Source of the DNA: Streptomyces goshikiensis
GTDB lineage: Bacteria > Actinomycetota > Actinomycetes > Streptomycetales > Streptomycetaceae
Assembly (NCBI RefSeq): GCF_014650555.1
Contig: NZ_BMVE01000001.1
Span: 992,001 to 1,056,000, forward strand
Direction of reading: 5' to 3'
DNA: 64,000 nucleotides
The notes below the pieces were generated by a model. That model was not told the DNA's origin, searched no databases, and worked only from the letters and a program-made list of their open reading frames with translations. Below are positions 40,980-48,746 of the stretch, one piece after another (the stretch's first letter is position 1; the number at the start of each line of letters is the position of its first letter). A program made the translations under genes and the position numbers.

Positions 40980-41075
40980 ATGAGGAGCAGCATCTACTTC
41001 TGGCCGATCTACACGGGCCAGACGTTGCCGATGGACTCCTGGCGCGGCCGCATGTGGCTGGACACCTGGGTCTAG
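40980..41075 (+). CDS. Possible 31-residue ORF
   Basis: MRSSIYFWPIYTGQTLPMDS..., Trp/Tyr-rich and ending TWV, 10 bases after the previous stop and 8 bases before a strong terminator. No ribosome-binding site is visible. It is listed only because of its position between a gene and the terminator. Confidence 0.25.
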   Translation: MRSSIYFWPIYTGQTLPMDSWRGRMWLDTWV

Positions 41076-41083
41076 CAGCCAAA

Positions 41084-41121
41084 ACGACGGGCCCGGCACC
41101 TCCTGGTGCCGGGCCCGTCGT
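41084..41121. terminator. Perfect 17-bp hairpin terminator
   Basis: ACGACGGGCCCGGCACC, a TCCT loop and the exact complement, with A-rich and T-containing flanks on either side. Likely bidirectional. Confidence 0.88.
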
Positions 41122-41283
41122 GGTTGTTACCGGTGGTCGCTGGCCGTCCTGGGCCGCCTCCCGACGGCCCACAGACGGCCCCGCTCCGGCACATGCAGCG
41201 TTGTCGACCGAAGCGAGCAGGTGGGGACCGGCCGAGAAGACCTGAACGAATCCCACCAGCAGTCGGGCCGTCGGGTTTGACGG

Positions 41284-41496
41284 TTACTGGCGGTCAGCCC
41301 GCCGCTTGACCGCGGGCGGCAGGGCCGGTCCGCGGTTGAAGTGCTGTACCGCCATCAAGAAAGGGGCGACGAAGAGGGACGCTTCGGTGGGGGTCTGCCC
41401 CCCGAAGAGCACGAGTGTGACACCCGCGCTCAGCACGCTGACGAACATCGTGGCCCACACGAGCAGGGCTACGCGCCCCTCCATGCTTTCGGACAT
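41284..41496 (-). CDS. Small membrane protein
   Basis: 70 residues from the ATG at 41496, with an AGGAG box about 10 bases upstream. The longer frame to 41532 lacks one. One clear membrane segment (ALLVWATMFVSVLSAGVTLVLF) and a weaker second (ASLFVAPFLMAVQHF), then a basic tail. Unknown function; such proteins are common cargo next to element ends. Transcribed away from the element body. Confidence 0.6.
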   Translation of the reverse strand: MSESMEGRVALLVWATMFVSVLSAGVTLVLFGGQTPTEASLFVAPFLMAVQHFNRGPALPPAVKRRADRQ

Positions 41497-41607
41497 ACTG
41501 AACTTGCTCCTGTCTGCAAGGGCTGTGAGCACGGGCCACCCGCATCGTTACCAGGCGCCGCGGGTGGCCTGCTCGCTACTTCGACACCAATCTGTGGTGT
41601 CCGCGGT

Positions 41608-42528
41608 TCACGCCGCGTCCGTGGCTACGTAGCCGTCCCCTTCCGGCCATACGACGGTGACCTGTACATGAGCACACAGGTCGAGCAGGTCTGGCTCTGG
41701 GCGCGAGGGCACCAAAAGAGCAAGCTTGGGTTGCGGCAGGAAGCGCGCGTAGTCGAGGAGCTGTCCGATGGCCATGCGTACGGCAACGCGCGCTACGGAG
41801 CCCTTGGCCTCGTAAAGGCAGTTCGTCGTGGCGTCGTACAGGTCGGTGAACAGCCACTTCGCGACCTCGCTCGGAGCGATCCGCTGGCGCGTGATCTCGT
41901 GCCCCTGCAGTCGGAGATGCTCGGCAAACTCGCGAACTAGCTTGGCCTCGACTCTCTCCGCCTCATGCGGTTCGCGCGCAGGATCGACGAGCGTGCGCTC
42001 GGTGTATTGAGCTTCCACGTCGATCGCTTCGATCATCGGGGCTGACGAAGGGGTGTGCGGAAGCTGTGACCTCGGGGGCGGCTCCGTGGCAATCGGCGCG
42101 AACCGGAACATGATCACGCTACGGACAGGGCCGCCATTCGTTTCGGGAGCTTCCGTGAGGTACCACGGCCGATCCTTGGCCAGCATGAACTCGCCCACAT
42201 AGCGGCAGTGCCCGGACGAGACACCCTGGAACAGGCGAAGGGCTCTGCCTTCACGCTCGTGGGTCAGGATCGCCAAGTTGCCCTGCGTCATCTTCTGGTC
42301 GCCGCGCTGGCCCTCGCCGGCGTAGTGATAGCAGCCATCCTCACCCCAGCCGTCGAAGTACCCGTGCTTGCGCCCCTCACCGGGGTTGCTGAACGCGAAC
42401 ACGTTCGGGGTCACGCGTGACGGTCCGATTCCGCCCTGCCGCCTGCCTCCGTACTTCGCGTGGAGATCCGCCCGCTTGACGACCTCGCCCACGGCGATGT
42501 CCCAGTCCCCTTCGATCGGTGCCCCCAC
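41608..42528 (-). CDS. Predicted modification-dependent (type IV) restriction endonuclease
   Basis: 306 residues in two parts. Residues 8-145 resemble the SRA-like N-terminal domain of ScoMcrA-type enzymes (VKRADLHAKYGGRRQGGI, YYDG-like HGYFDGWGEDG, YHYAGEGQRGDQKM), which reads modified bases. Residues 190-300 look like a PD-(D/E)xK nuclease: Asp229 in WLFTDLYD, Glu240 and Lys242 in LYEAKG, then AIGQLLDYARF. It would cut incoming modified DNA, for example modified phage DNA. The GTG at 42528 has a GGGAG box nine bases upstream; longer frames (to 42786) run into the divergent gene. SLP1 in S. coelicolor also carries a ScoMcrA-type enzyme. Confidence 0.78.
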   Translation of the reverse strand: MGAPIEGDWDIAVGEVVKRADLHAKYGGRRQGGIGPSRVTPNVFAFSNPGEGRKHGYFDGWGEDGCYHYAGEGQRGDQKMTQGNLAILTHEREGRALRLFQGVSSGHCRYVGEFMLAKDRPWYLTEAPETNGGPVRSVIMFRFAPIATEPPPRSQLPHTPSSAPMIEAIDVEAQYTERTLVDPAREPHEAERVEAKLVREFAEHLRLQGHEITRQRIAPSEVAKWLFTDLYDATTNCLYEAKGSVARVAVRMAIGQLLDYARFLPQPKLALLVPSRPEPDLLDLCAHVQVTVVWPEGDGYVATDAA

Positions 42529-42773
42529 TCTCTCCAGCTCCCATTTAGGTCGAGTCTGATGCCTAAAACTATACCCTAGCGACAGTTGAGACTCGATGCG
42601 TTCCTCCTCAACGGATGAGAGCGGCAGGCGAGTTCCCGCCTCGGCATCCTCCGACTGCCCCAGCCCGCTGTGGGTGCGATGGGGCAAGTCCGGGACAACG
42701 TCGCCACGACAGCGGGGAAACCTGAAACGATCCGGGAACGGAGTCGACGTAATCGCGAGAGGAGCCGGACGGA

Positions 42774-43229
42774 GTGGACAGTCCATCCGTGTCAGAAGTG
42801 CCTGTAGGTGAGGCGCAAATGGAGCTACGACAGGCCCTCCGCTGGCTCTCCCGGCGTTGCGGCGAACCCTCGCTCCGCGAGATCGCCGAGCAGAGCCACC
42901 TGTCGCTCACGACCGTGCAGCGGGTCATGAGCGCTCCGCACGCGCACAGGCGGCAGCGCCTACAGGAGGTCGTTTCGGCGCTGGCGGCCTTCGACGCTGC
43001 CGTGCGGATCGAGGAGGAGATCCTCTTCTTCAACCGCTTGTGGGCACTCGCGCGCGCTGAGGCCACGGGCGAGGAGTGCGGCCCCGAGCCCCTCTACGCA
43101 CAGCAGACCACGGTGAGGACGGGCCCAGCTCCTGAACCGCGGCAGAGCCATCCGACACTGATGCCAGGCCAAGTCTCCATAGATCTGGGCGAGGGTCGCC
43201 TCTTCGTCTGGACGAAGAGGCAGGGCTGA
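42774..43229 (+). CDS. HTH (XRE-like) protein
   Basis: 151 residues from a GTG behind GAGAGGAG. A helix-turn-helix at about 30-65 (SLREIAEQSHLSLTTVQRVMSAP) is followed by a helical segment (EVVSALAAFDAAVRIEEEILFFNRLWALAR) and a disordered Pro/Gln region ending in beta-like VSIDLGEGRLFVWTKR. It is divergent from the restriction gene over a 245-base gap, so it is the natural candidate to regulate it. No enzymatic domain. Confidence 0.7.
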   Translation: MDSPSVSEVPVGEAQMELRQALRWLSRRCGEPSLREIAEQSHLSLTTVQRVMSAPHAHRRQRLQEVVSALAAFDAAVRIEEEILFFNRLWALARAEATGEECGPEPLYAQQTTVRTGPAPEPRQSHPTLMPGQVSIDLGEGRLFVWTKRQG

Positions 43230-43414
43230 CCGCAGGAACGCTGCGCGGGGACGGCACCTCGGCACCCCCGCCGGCGTCGCTGGCGACGCGAACGCACCCT
43301 TCGCCTCAGCGGCCCGGAACCTCCCCACCCTCACCTCCCTCGCTGAGATGCGATGACCGCGTACGAAAAGCCCAAACACGCGAAGCGGACACCCGACGGC
43401 CGGAACCGCCAGGC

Positions 43415-43445
43415 AGGGCCTGATCCACAATGCAGATCAGGCCCT
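43415..43445 (-). terminator. Hairpin beside the tRNA-like remnant
   Basis: AGGGCCTGATC, a nine-base loop and the exact complement: a perfect 11-bp stem downstream of the tRNA-like sequence, as a tRNA terminator would be. Confidence 0.7.
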
Positions 43446-43459
43446 TCCTGTATCTCGAG

Positions 43460-43540
43460 GTCGGGGTGGCGGGATTTGAAGCCGCTACCCATTCGCCCCG
43501 AAGCATTCCGGGCCAACGGGCGAGCTGCCCCTTCCACGGT
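43460..43540 (-). pseudogene. Degenerate tRNA-Pro-like sequence
   Basis: On the minus strand the 3' end TTCAAATCCCGCCACCCCGA is what I know from actinobacterial tRNA-Pro. The loop-like TTCGGGG could present CGG. The acceptor 5' strand, D-arm and anticodon stem no longer pair, so it is probably not functional. It may be an old attachment-site fragment. Confidence 0.5.
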
Positions 43541-43784
43541 GCTGACCTGCGACGGAGTTCCGTGATCACCCGTGGGCGTCCGCCGCCGTACGGCGCATCG
43601 TCACGCAGCTAGACACTCAGCTTGCGCGTACTTCCTTCTGCTCCATGGCTCTAGCGACATCGGTCAGCACAGGCCATGGGACGGGGGTGGCATGGAGGTT
43701 GCTGCAGCCGCCCGCTGCAACTAGGCCGCGCAGCCGATCAGTTGACGCACAGGAAGTCAGGGAACTAGTGTTCGATCAACGAGG

Positions 43785-43826
43785 GTTCCAAAAATTCGAC
43801 CTCAGATGAGGTAGCATTTTTGGAAC
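43785..43826. promoter_or_regulatory. Two concentric palindromes (probable operator)
   Basis: Outer arms GTTCCAAAAA/TTTTTGGAAC (43785-43794 and 43817-43826) and inner arms ACCTCA/TGAGGT (43799-43804 and 43807-43812) share one centre at 43805/43806. They lie 20 bases before the next start, consistent with autoregulation by the downstream XRE-type protein. Confidence 0.7.
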
Positions 43827-43846
43827 CTACCCGTGCTGGAGGCTCC

Positions 43847-44512
43847 GTGGAACCCGTGTGTCACGTTGGTGTTGCGGCTGTACAGCGGCTGCACGAGCTT
43901 GGGCTTACGCCTGACGATCTGCACAAGGCAATCGCGGGCGGCTCCGCTGAAGCCCGCCTGTGCACAGAAATGGACGCACCGGGCATGGCGGGATACGCCT
44001 TCTGGTCCCGGAGCAACCGCACGTTTCGGGAGCGAATGGCACCCAAGGGCTGGGCCTTCAGTAACGCTCAGTCGATCCTCCGCACCATTCACCCCTCCGG
44101 CTCCTTCACGATCACCGCCGTTAGCGGCTCAGGTATGGTTGGCGAAGAGGCTGCGAACTTCTCTGGGGACGTTCGGACGAAGAACCCGAAGGGGCCCGCG
44201 GTAGCGAAGCTCGTAGAGCGAAATTATGTACAGCTTCCCCTCTTCCCCGTTGCGCGTCCCGATGTGCGCGACGAGGTAGAAGTAAATGAGCTGCCGACAT
44301 GGTTCCTCCTTTACAAGTCAAGCAAGGAAGGTCTGAGTTTCGAGTTGTCACTTCCTGTGGAGATGCACGGGAAGCATGTTGATACGTGGCGAGAGCGCAT
44401 CATCCTGGATGACAACCCGTTCCTCGGAGCCGAGTTCGACATCAAGCGTCTGGATGAAATTCCGGCGATGTCACCTGTTGAAGTCCCGGTCGAATTCAAG
44501 GGAGCTCTGTAA
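43847..44512 (+). CDS. Hypothetical protein paired with the ImmA-type gene
   Basis: 221 residues from the GTG at 43847 with GGAGG five bases upstream. A TTG at 43820 would overlap the palindrome. There are no transmembrane segments. The N-terminal third is helical (VAAVQRLHELGLTPDDLHKAIAGG); the rest alternates strands, with SFTITAVSGSGMVGEEAANFSGDVRTKNPKG and ELPTWFLLYKSSKEGLSFELSLPVEM. It is followed after 25 bases by an XRE/ImmA protein, a pairing often seen in toxin-antitoxin or defence modules. Both genes have lower GC and more A/T-ending codons than their surroundings, suggesting recent transfer. Function unknown. Confidence 0.65.
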   Translation: MEPVCHVGVAAVQRLHELGLTPDDLHKAIAGGSAEARLCTEMDAPGMAGYAFWSRSNRTFRERMAPKGWAFSNAQSILRTIHPSGSFTITAVSGSGMVGEEAANFSGDVRTKNPKGPAVAKLVERNYVQLPLFPVARPDVRDEVEVNELPTWFLLYKSSKEGLSFELSLPVEMHGKHVDTWRERIILDDNPFLGAEFDIKRLDEIPAMSPVEVPVEFKGAL

Positions 44513-44537
44513 ATCCCTTTGAGCTCAGGAGAGAGTC

Positions 44538-45626
44538 ATGCTCACTGCTTCGCGATTGGTTCTGGCGCGAAAGAGGAGGCGCATGACTCTTTCCGGCTTG
44601 GCCAAGACTTCAGGCATCTCCGTGCGCAGCCTTACGGCCTTCGAGAACGGCCATAAGATTCCGTCGCCAGAGACGCTAGGGACTCTGGCTCTGGCCCTGG
44701 ATCTTCCAACCTCCTTCTTTGTGGCGGCGGAGGTCGAAGAGCTTGCCCTTGATGCAATCAGCTTCCGGGCGCTTTCCAAGATGAGCGCCCTCGATCGGGA
44801 CTCTGCGCGGGGAGCCGGCCGCATTGTTGTCGAGATCAACGACTGGATTGAGCAGAGATTCGGACTTCCGGAATCGAACGTCCCTACGCTCCCGCACCTG
44901 AAACCAGAGGAAGCGGCCGAACGAGTCCGAGCCCTGTGGGGACTCGGCGAGGCCCCGATTCCCAATATGGTTCACTTGCTGGAATCGCACGGCGTCCGAG
45001 TGTTCTCCCTGGCGTCCGATTGTTCGTCTGTCGACGCTTTTTCGTTCCGATGGAAGCGAACCAAGCCTTTCATTGTCTTGAATCTAGAAAAGAGCGGCGA
45101 ACGCGGTCGGTTCGATGCTGCTCACGAGCTCGGCCACCTCATTATGCATTCGGAGCATCGAATCCCCCACGGCCCTGACGCCGAGCAGGAGGCTCAGCAG
45201 TTCGCCTCCGCCTTCCTCATGCCGAGGTCCGGAATCTTGGCCCAGCAGCTTTATGCAGCTGATTCGCGACGGATTTTGAGCGCTAAGCAAAAGTGGCAAG
45301 TGGCTGCCGTAGCGCTAGCTTACCGCTTGAAGGATTTGGACCTCCTGTCCGAATGGAATTACAGGACGGCCGTTAAGCAGCTGTCGCAGATGGGATTTCG
45401 AAGCGGAGAGCCTGGCGGAATCATTCGAGAGAGTTCCCAGCTACTCGGCAAAGTATTCTCAGCTCTACGATCACAGAAGATTCCCATCTCTGAAATGGCC
45501 GATGATCTTAACTTGACGATCGATGAGCTAAATCTGCATGTGTTCGGCCTTGTCCCCACGGTTGTGGACGGCGGAGAGATGACCAGCCCACCAGTCCGAC
45601 CCGGTCTCAGGCTCGTGGGTCGCTGA
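44538..45626 (+). CDS. XRE-family HTH protein with ImmA/IrrE metallopeptidase domain
   Basis: 362 residues. The N-terminal XRE helix-turn-helix is at about 4-60 (MTLSGLAKTSGISVRSLTAFENGHKIPSPETL). The COG2856 peptidase domain has HELGH at 196-200 (RFDAAHELGHLIMH) and likely third-ligand glutamates in DAEQEAQQFASAFLMP. A helical C-terminus completes it. ImmA-type proteases cleave repressors or antitoxins to switch on integrated elements or defence genes. The HTH may bind the concentric palindromes upstream of the partner gene. Codon use is less GC-rich than in the host. Confidence 0.85.
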   Translation: MLTASRLVLARKRRRMTLSGLAKTSGISVRSLTAFENGHKIPSPETLGTLALALDLPTSFFVAAEVEELALDAISFRALSKMSALDRDSARGAGRIVVEINDWIEQRFGLPESNVPTLPHLKPEEAAERVRALWGLGEAPIPNMVHLLESHGVRVFSLASDCSSVDAFSFRWKRTKPFIVLNLEKSGERGRFDAAHELGHLIMHSEHRIPHGPDAEQEAQQFASAFLMPRSGILAQQLYAADSRRILSAKQKWQVAAVALAYRLKDLDLLSEWNYRTAVKQLSQMGFRSGEPGGIIRESSQLLGKVFSALRSQKIPISEMADDLNLTIDELNLHVFGLVPTVVDGGEMTSPPVRPGLRLVGR

Positions 45627-45729
45627 TCATCCGGTGCTCAGCCACAGTGTGCCCCTGCTGTCCTCCTCATCCCGCCTGCCGTCGGCTCACGCGGAATGAT
45701 GGCGGGGCAGTCGTCTGGGTCCCTGTCGA

Positions 45730-46389
45730 CTATGGCGCTGGAGCGGCTGCCAGCCTGCTCGTGAAGCCCTTGTCGCACAGGCGCTGATACGCGGCGAGCA
45801 CCGGGGCCGGCACCTGCATTTGAAGCATGAACCCCTGATCCGGGTAGAGCTGGAGCCGCTGGAGGGCGCCAACAAGCATGTCGATGACGAGCTTAGGATC
45901 GCCGATGGAATCGACGTATTCCGTGAACGTCATCGGGGTGGATGCACTGATGACCTCCACCTCCGGCCAGAGCTTCCGCGCAGTGGCGTACGCGCGCCGC
46001 TCTTCGTACGGCTTGCTGATCAGCAGTACGGATTCGATGGGGCGGCCGGCGTCCTCCAGCAGGGCCCGGGTGAGCCGGATGTTCTCCCCGGTGTTGCGGG
46101 CGTTGGGCTCCACGAGGACGTCCTCAGGCGGGACGCCCAGCTCCAACGCCCGCTCGCGGTAGTGCACCGCCTCCCCGCGCGGCATCCGCGCGCGGGTCGT
46201 CGGGCTGGTGGCGCCCGTGAACACGATCAGGGGCGCCATGCCGCGCCGGTACAGGTCGACCGTCGTGTCGGCCACGCCGAGGTCGTGGCTGCCGAGGCCG
46301 ACCGCGACTGAGCAGGGGCGCGGCTCGTGGTGCATCTGGTGGAACTCCCAGATGAGTTCCGCGTCCGCCCGCACCTGCTCAGAGATCAC
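45730..46389 (-). CDS. YdcF/SanA-like (DUF218) protein
   Basis: 219 residues of the YdcF family, recognisable from VAVGLGSHDLGVADTTVDLYRRG, PLIVFTGATSP, PRGEAVHYRERALELGVP, EPNARNTGENI and LISKPYEERRA. YdcF proteins have a Rossmann-like fold and some bind S-adenosylmethionine; no precise reaction is established. There is no membrane anchor, unlike SanA. The GTG start overlaps the GntR stop by four bases (GTGA), so the two form one operon with the element regulator, a common AICE arrangement. Confidence 0.8.
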   Translation of the reverse strand: MISEQVRADAELIWEFHQMHHEPRPCSVAVGLGSHDLGVADTTVDLYRRGMAPLIVFTGATSPTTRARMPRGEAVHYRERALELGVPPEDVLVEPNARNTGENIRLTRALLEDAGRPIESVLLISKPYEERRAYATARKLWPEVEVISASTPMTFTEYVDSIGDPKLVIDMLVGALQRLQLYPDQGFMLQMQVPAPVLAAYQRLCDKGFTSRLAAAPAP

Positions 46390-47177
46390 TTCTGTTCGCC
46401 ACCCTCGGCCGAGTCCGGGACTTTGAACTCATACTCCCAGGCGAAGCGCGACGCGGCGTGTACCCCTATGGCGAACTCAACGACCGTTCCGTCTGCGGTG
46501 TACGTCGTGCGGTGTAGCTCCACTACGGGCTCGCCCGTCGGCAGCTTGAGCAGCTTGACCTCGTCGGCTGTGGGGACGCGCGCGAAGATGCGCTCCTTCA
46601 TGTGGTCGATTTCGTACCCGGCGTCGTAGAGGACCCGGAAGCCTCCACCGCGGCCTGCCGGCCCCGGGGTGGGGTCCACGATGCGCGTGCCCTCGACGTG
46701 CTCGGGGCGGTAGTAGCTGGTGAGGGTATGCGTTGGCTGCTCACCCTCCTTCACGAGGCGAGCGCGCGCGTACACCTGGGCGCCTGCGGGTAGCCCGTGC
46801 GCCTCAGCCGCAGGAGCGGGTGCGTCGATGAGGCTGACGGACTGGGTCTGCTCGCCGCGCCGGTAGGTACGGCCGGAGGCGACGCGGTCCGCGATGAACG
46901 CGACCTCGTCCCCGTCGCGCCACTTCGCCTTGTCGTAGCGGCTGATTCCGATGCGTTTCAGCGGCGTCTGCGCGCGAACCATCGTCCCCACACCGCGCGA
47001 CGACGTGACGAGTCCCTCGGCCTCCAGGGCCTTGTAGGCAGCGTTGACGGTTGCCTTGGAGCCTTCTCCGGCCTCGACCAGGTCCCGAATCTGCGGCAGC
47101 AGTTGGCCAGGGGTGTAGTCGCCGTTCTTGATCTGTTCGGCCAGCCTGTCGGCCAGCTCTCGCCACTTCGGTGCCAC
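46386..47177 (-). CDS. GntR/HutC-family regulator of the element
   Basis: 263 residues. The N-terminal winged helix is at about 5-70 (LADRLAEQIKNGDYTPGQLLPQIRDLVEAGEGSKATVNAAYKALEAEGLV). The UTRA-type effector domain is 95-250. In pSAM2 and related AICEs a GntR protein (KorSA) represses the replication and transfer genes. Three copies of the palindrome GTCCTAGGAC in the divergent gap next to this gene are the expected binding sites, so autorepression plus control of the transfer operon is likely. It is cotranscribed with the YdcF-like gene. Confidence 0.88.
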   Translation of the reverse strand: MAPKWRELADRLAEQIKNGDYTPGQLLPQIRDLVEAGEGSKATVNAAYKALEAEGLVTSSRGVGTMVRAQTPLKRIGISRYDKAKWRDGDEVAFIADRVASGRTYRRGEQTQSVSLIDAPAPAAEAHGLPAGAQVYARARLVKEGEQPTHTLTSYYRPEHVEGTRIVDPTPGPAGRGGGFRVLYDAGYEIDHMKERIFARVPTADEVKLLKLPTGEPVVELHRTTYTADGTVVEFAIGVHAASRFAWEYEFKVPDSAEGGEQK

Positions 47178-47211
47178 CAGGCACTCCTCTCGACAGAGTC
47201 AGTTTCCCACA

Positions 47212-47279
47212 GTCCTAGGACATTGACAGTCCTAGGACTGAAGTGTCATGGTCTTCCTGGGCGCAGCCAGTCCTAGGAC
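47212..47279. promoter_or_regulatory. Three GTCCTAGGAC operators in the divergent regulatory gap
   Basis: Identical 10-bp palindromes at 47212-47221, 47229-47238 and 47270-47279. A TTGACA box at 47223-47228 abuts the second copy, so bound regulator would block a rightward promoter. The rest of the 451-base gap to 47628 holds one hairpin and no other gene that I accept. Confidence 0.8.
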
Positions 47280-47561
47280 AGGAGGCGCTCTTGGGGGGCC
47301 TACTTGGCCTGCCCGAACGATCCACAAGGGGCCCGGGACAGATCGGGCCGAGGGCGCCCGGGTCCTTGTCATTCACCGGAGGGCTTAGACCGAAAGGTCA
47401 CGTCTCCATACGCCTACGCCAGGTCCCAGACCTGAAGGAGACATGCGTACTGCTCAACCTTCCGTGTCGCCCTCGGCGCGGGCCGGTTGCCTCCTCCGCC
47501 CGTCTCGTACGGACGGGGTTGAGGGGAGCCGGAGTTCTTTCCTGCTTCACCCCAACGCAGT

Positions 47562-47591
47562 GCAGCCCCGGCGCTGGAACGCCGGGGCTGC
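47562..47591 (+). promoter_or_regulatory. Leader hairpin before the transfer operon
   Basis: GCAGCCCCGGCG, a six-base loop and the exact complement, 38 bases upstream of the first small gene. It could be an attenuator; there is no clear T tract. Confidence 0.6.
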
Positions 47592-47628
47592 TGTTGGGTC
47601 CCGTTCCTCTACCGAAGGAGCAAGACCC

Positions 47629-47898
47629 GTGAAGTCCATCGCCGCACTTCAGAACCGCGTTACCCCGTGGTCCGACGGCCTGGAGCCGACGGACAGGGAG
47701 CTGAACGCGATCGAGCAAGAGCTGCCGCTCATCCTGGCGGAACGCGATCTGCTGGACGCGCAGATCATGACGCTGGACCGGATGCCCACCGAGGTGGACG
47801 AGCAGCGGCTGCGGCGGGCCCGCCGGCAGGTGCTCGCGGCTCGGACCGCGCTGGAGAACCGGGCTGCCCACCTTCCGTCCTCGGGTGGCGCGGCATGA
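47629..47898 (+). CDS. Small AICE protein (DUF6284-like)
   Basis: 89 residues from the GTG at 47629 with GAAGGAG just upstream. Helical and charged: DGLEPTDRELNAIEQELPLILAERDLLDAQI and EVDEQRLRRARRQVLAARTALEN. This is a common small protein at the head of AICE transfer operons; function unknown. An in-frame ATG at 47443 with its own AAGGAGA box would give a 62-residue extension reading through the leader hairpin. I treat that as unlikely but not excluded. The stop overlaps the next start (ATGA). Confidence 0.75.
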   Translation: MKSIAALQNRVTPWSDGLEPTDRELNAIEQELPLILAERDLLDAQIMTLDRMPTEVDEQRLRRARRQVLAARTALENRAAHLPSSGGAA

Positions 47899-48746
47899 AC
47901 CGCAAGGCGAAAGCCGCGCTCGTCCTGGCCCTGGTCGTCGTGGTCGCCATGGCCTTCCGGGTCTCGTGGAACGCGCTGCGGGACGTAGCCAAGGCCATCG
48001 GCGCGGACGGGACAGCGGCAACGCTCTACCCGTTCGTGGTCGACGGCCTGATGGCCCTGGCCCTGGTCGCCGCGCTCACACTGACCGGCGACGCCCGCCG
48101 GTTCGCCCTGCGGGTACTGGCCGCGTACACGCTCGCGTCACTGGTCCTGAACTACGTTCACGGACTCCTGCCCGAACTGCACGCCGAGTCGATCGGCTGG
48201 AGTCGACTGGCCGATGGGAACCTGACGAACTGGGCCCTCGTCCTGCTCGCGACGTCGCTTCCAGTCGGGTCGATCTACTTCGGCTCCGACCTCGTGGCCA
48301 AGGTCCTCCACCACCGTCCGACAGTCGACCCGATCGAACCCGAATCAACGCAGATCGATGCAAATCGGTCGAGTGGTGAGCTGGGTGAACCTGTGGTCGA
48401 AGAGACCGTCGAGCCGCCCGTCTCGGTGCCCGCACTGGGGCCGGTGCCGGCCGATCTGATCGACGTGGTGGAGGCGCGGGTACCGATTGCCGCGGCCGAG
48501 GTGACCCGTCCTCGTCGAGCCACCGGTCGAGTGCCCGTGGCCGCCCGATCGGCCCGCCCGGTCCGCACCCCGGAGGAACTTCTTTCCGAGGCTCGGAGCA
48601 TCACCGAGGCGTGGCCGATCGAGGATCTGACCGGCGAGGCGATCCGCAAGGCCCTGCGCACGTCCCCGGCCAAGGCCCGGGTCCTGCGCGAGACGTTGAA
48701 GGCCGAGCGAACCGCACACGCCACGGCGCCGGCGGTGGTCTCTTGA
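47895..48746 (+). CDS. SpdB-like membrane protein (DUF2637)
   Basis: 283 residues. Four hydrophobic segments in the first 130 residues (ALVLALVVVVAMAF, FVVDGLMALALVAAL, VLAAYTLASLVLNYV, WALVLLATSLPVGSIYF) are followed by a long hydrophilic tail rich in Glu, Pro and Val. The tail ends in a helix-turn-helix-like segment (DLTGEAIRKALRTSPAKARVLRETLK). DUF2637 proteins are the SpdB-type spread proteins of Streptomyces plasmids and AICEs, which help DNA move within the recipient mycelium. Overlapping starts and stops on both sides show tight coupling. Confidence 0.85.
   Translation: MNRKAKAALVLALVVVVAMAFRVSWNALRDVAKAIGADGTAATLYPFVVDGLMALALVAALTLTGDARRFALRVLAAYTLASLVLNYVHGLLPELHAESIGWSRLADGNLTNWALVLLATSLPVGSIYFGSDLVAKVLHHRPTVDPIEPESTQIDANRSSGELGEPVVEETVEPPVSVPALGPVPADLIDVVEARVPIAAAEVTRPRRATGRVPVAARSARPVRTPEELLSEARSITEAWPIEDLTGEAIRKALRTSPAKARVLRETLKAERTAHATAPAVVS

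Larger units (their letters stand above)
43230..43784. other. Non-coding region with a tRNA-Pro-like remnant
   Basis: No credible gene. It contains a terminator-like hairpin (43415-43445), a tRNA-like sequence on the minus strand (43460-43540) and nothing else that I can support. The open frames here cross the tRNA-like sequence. Confidence 0.6.

Noticed and set aside
42529..42786. Extended N-terminus (86 residues) of the restriction enzyme
   Set aside because: The added residues are non-conserved and the longer start overlaps the divergent HTH gene; the GTG at 42528 has its own ribosome-binding site.
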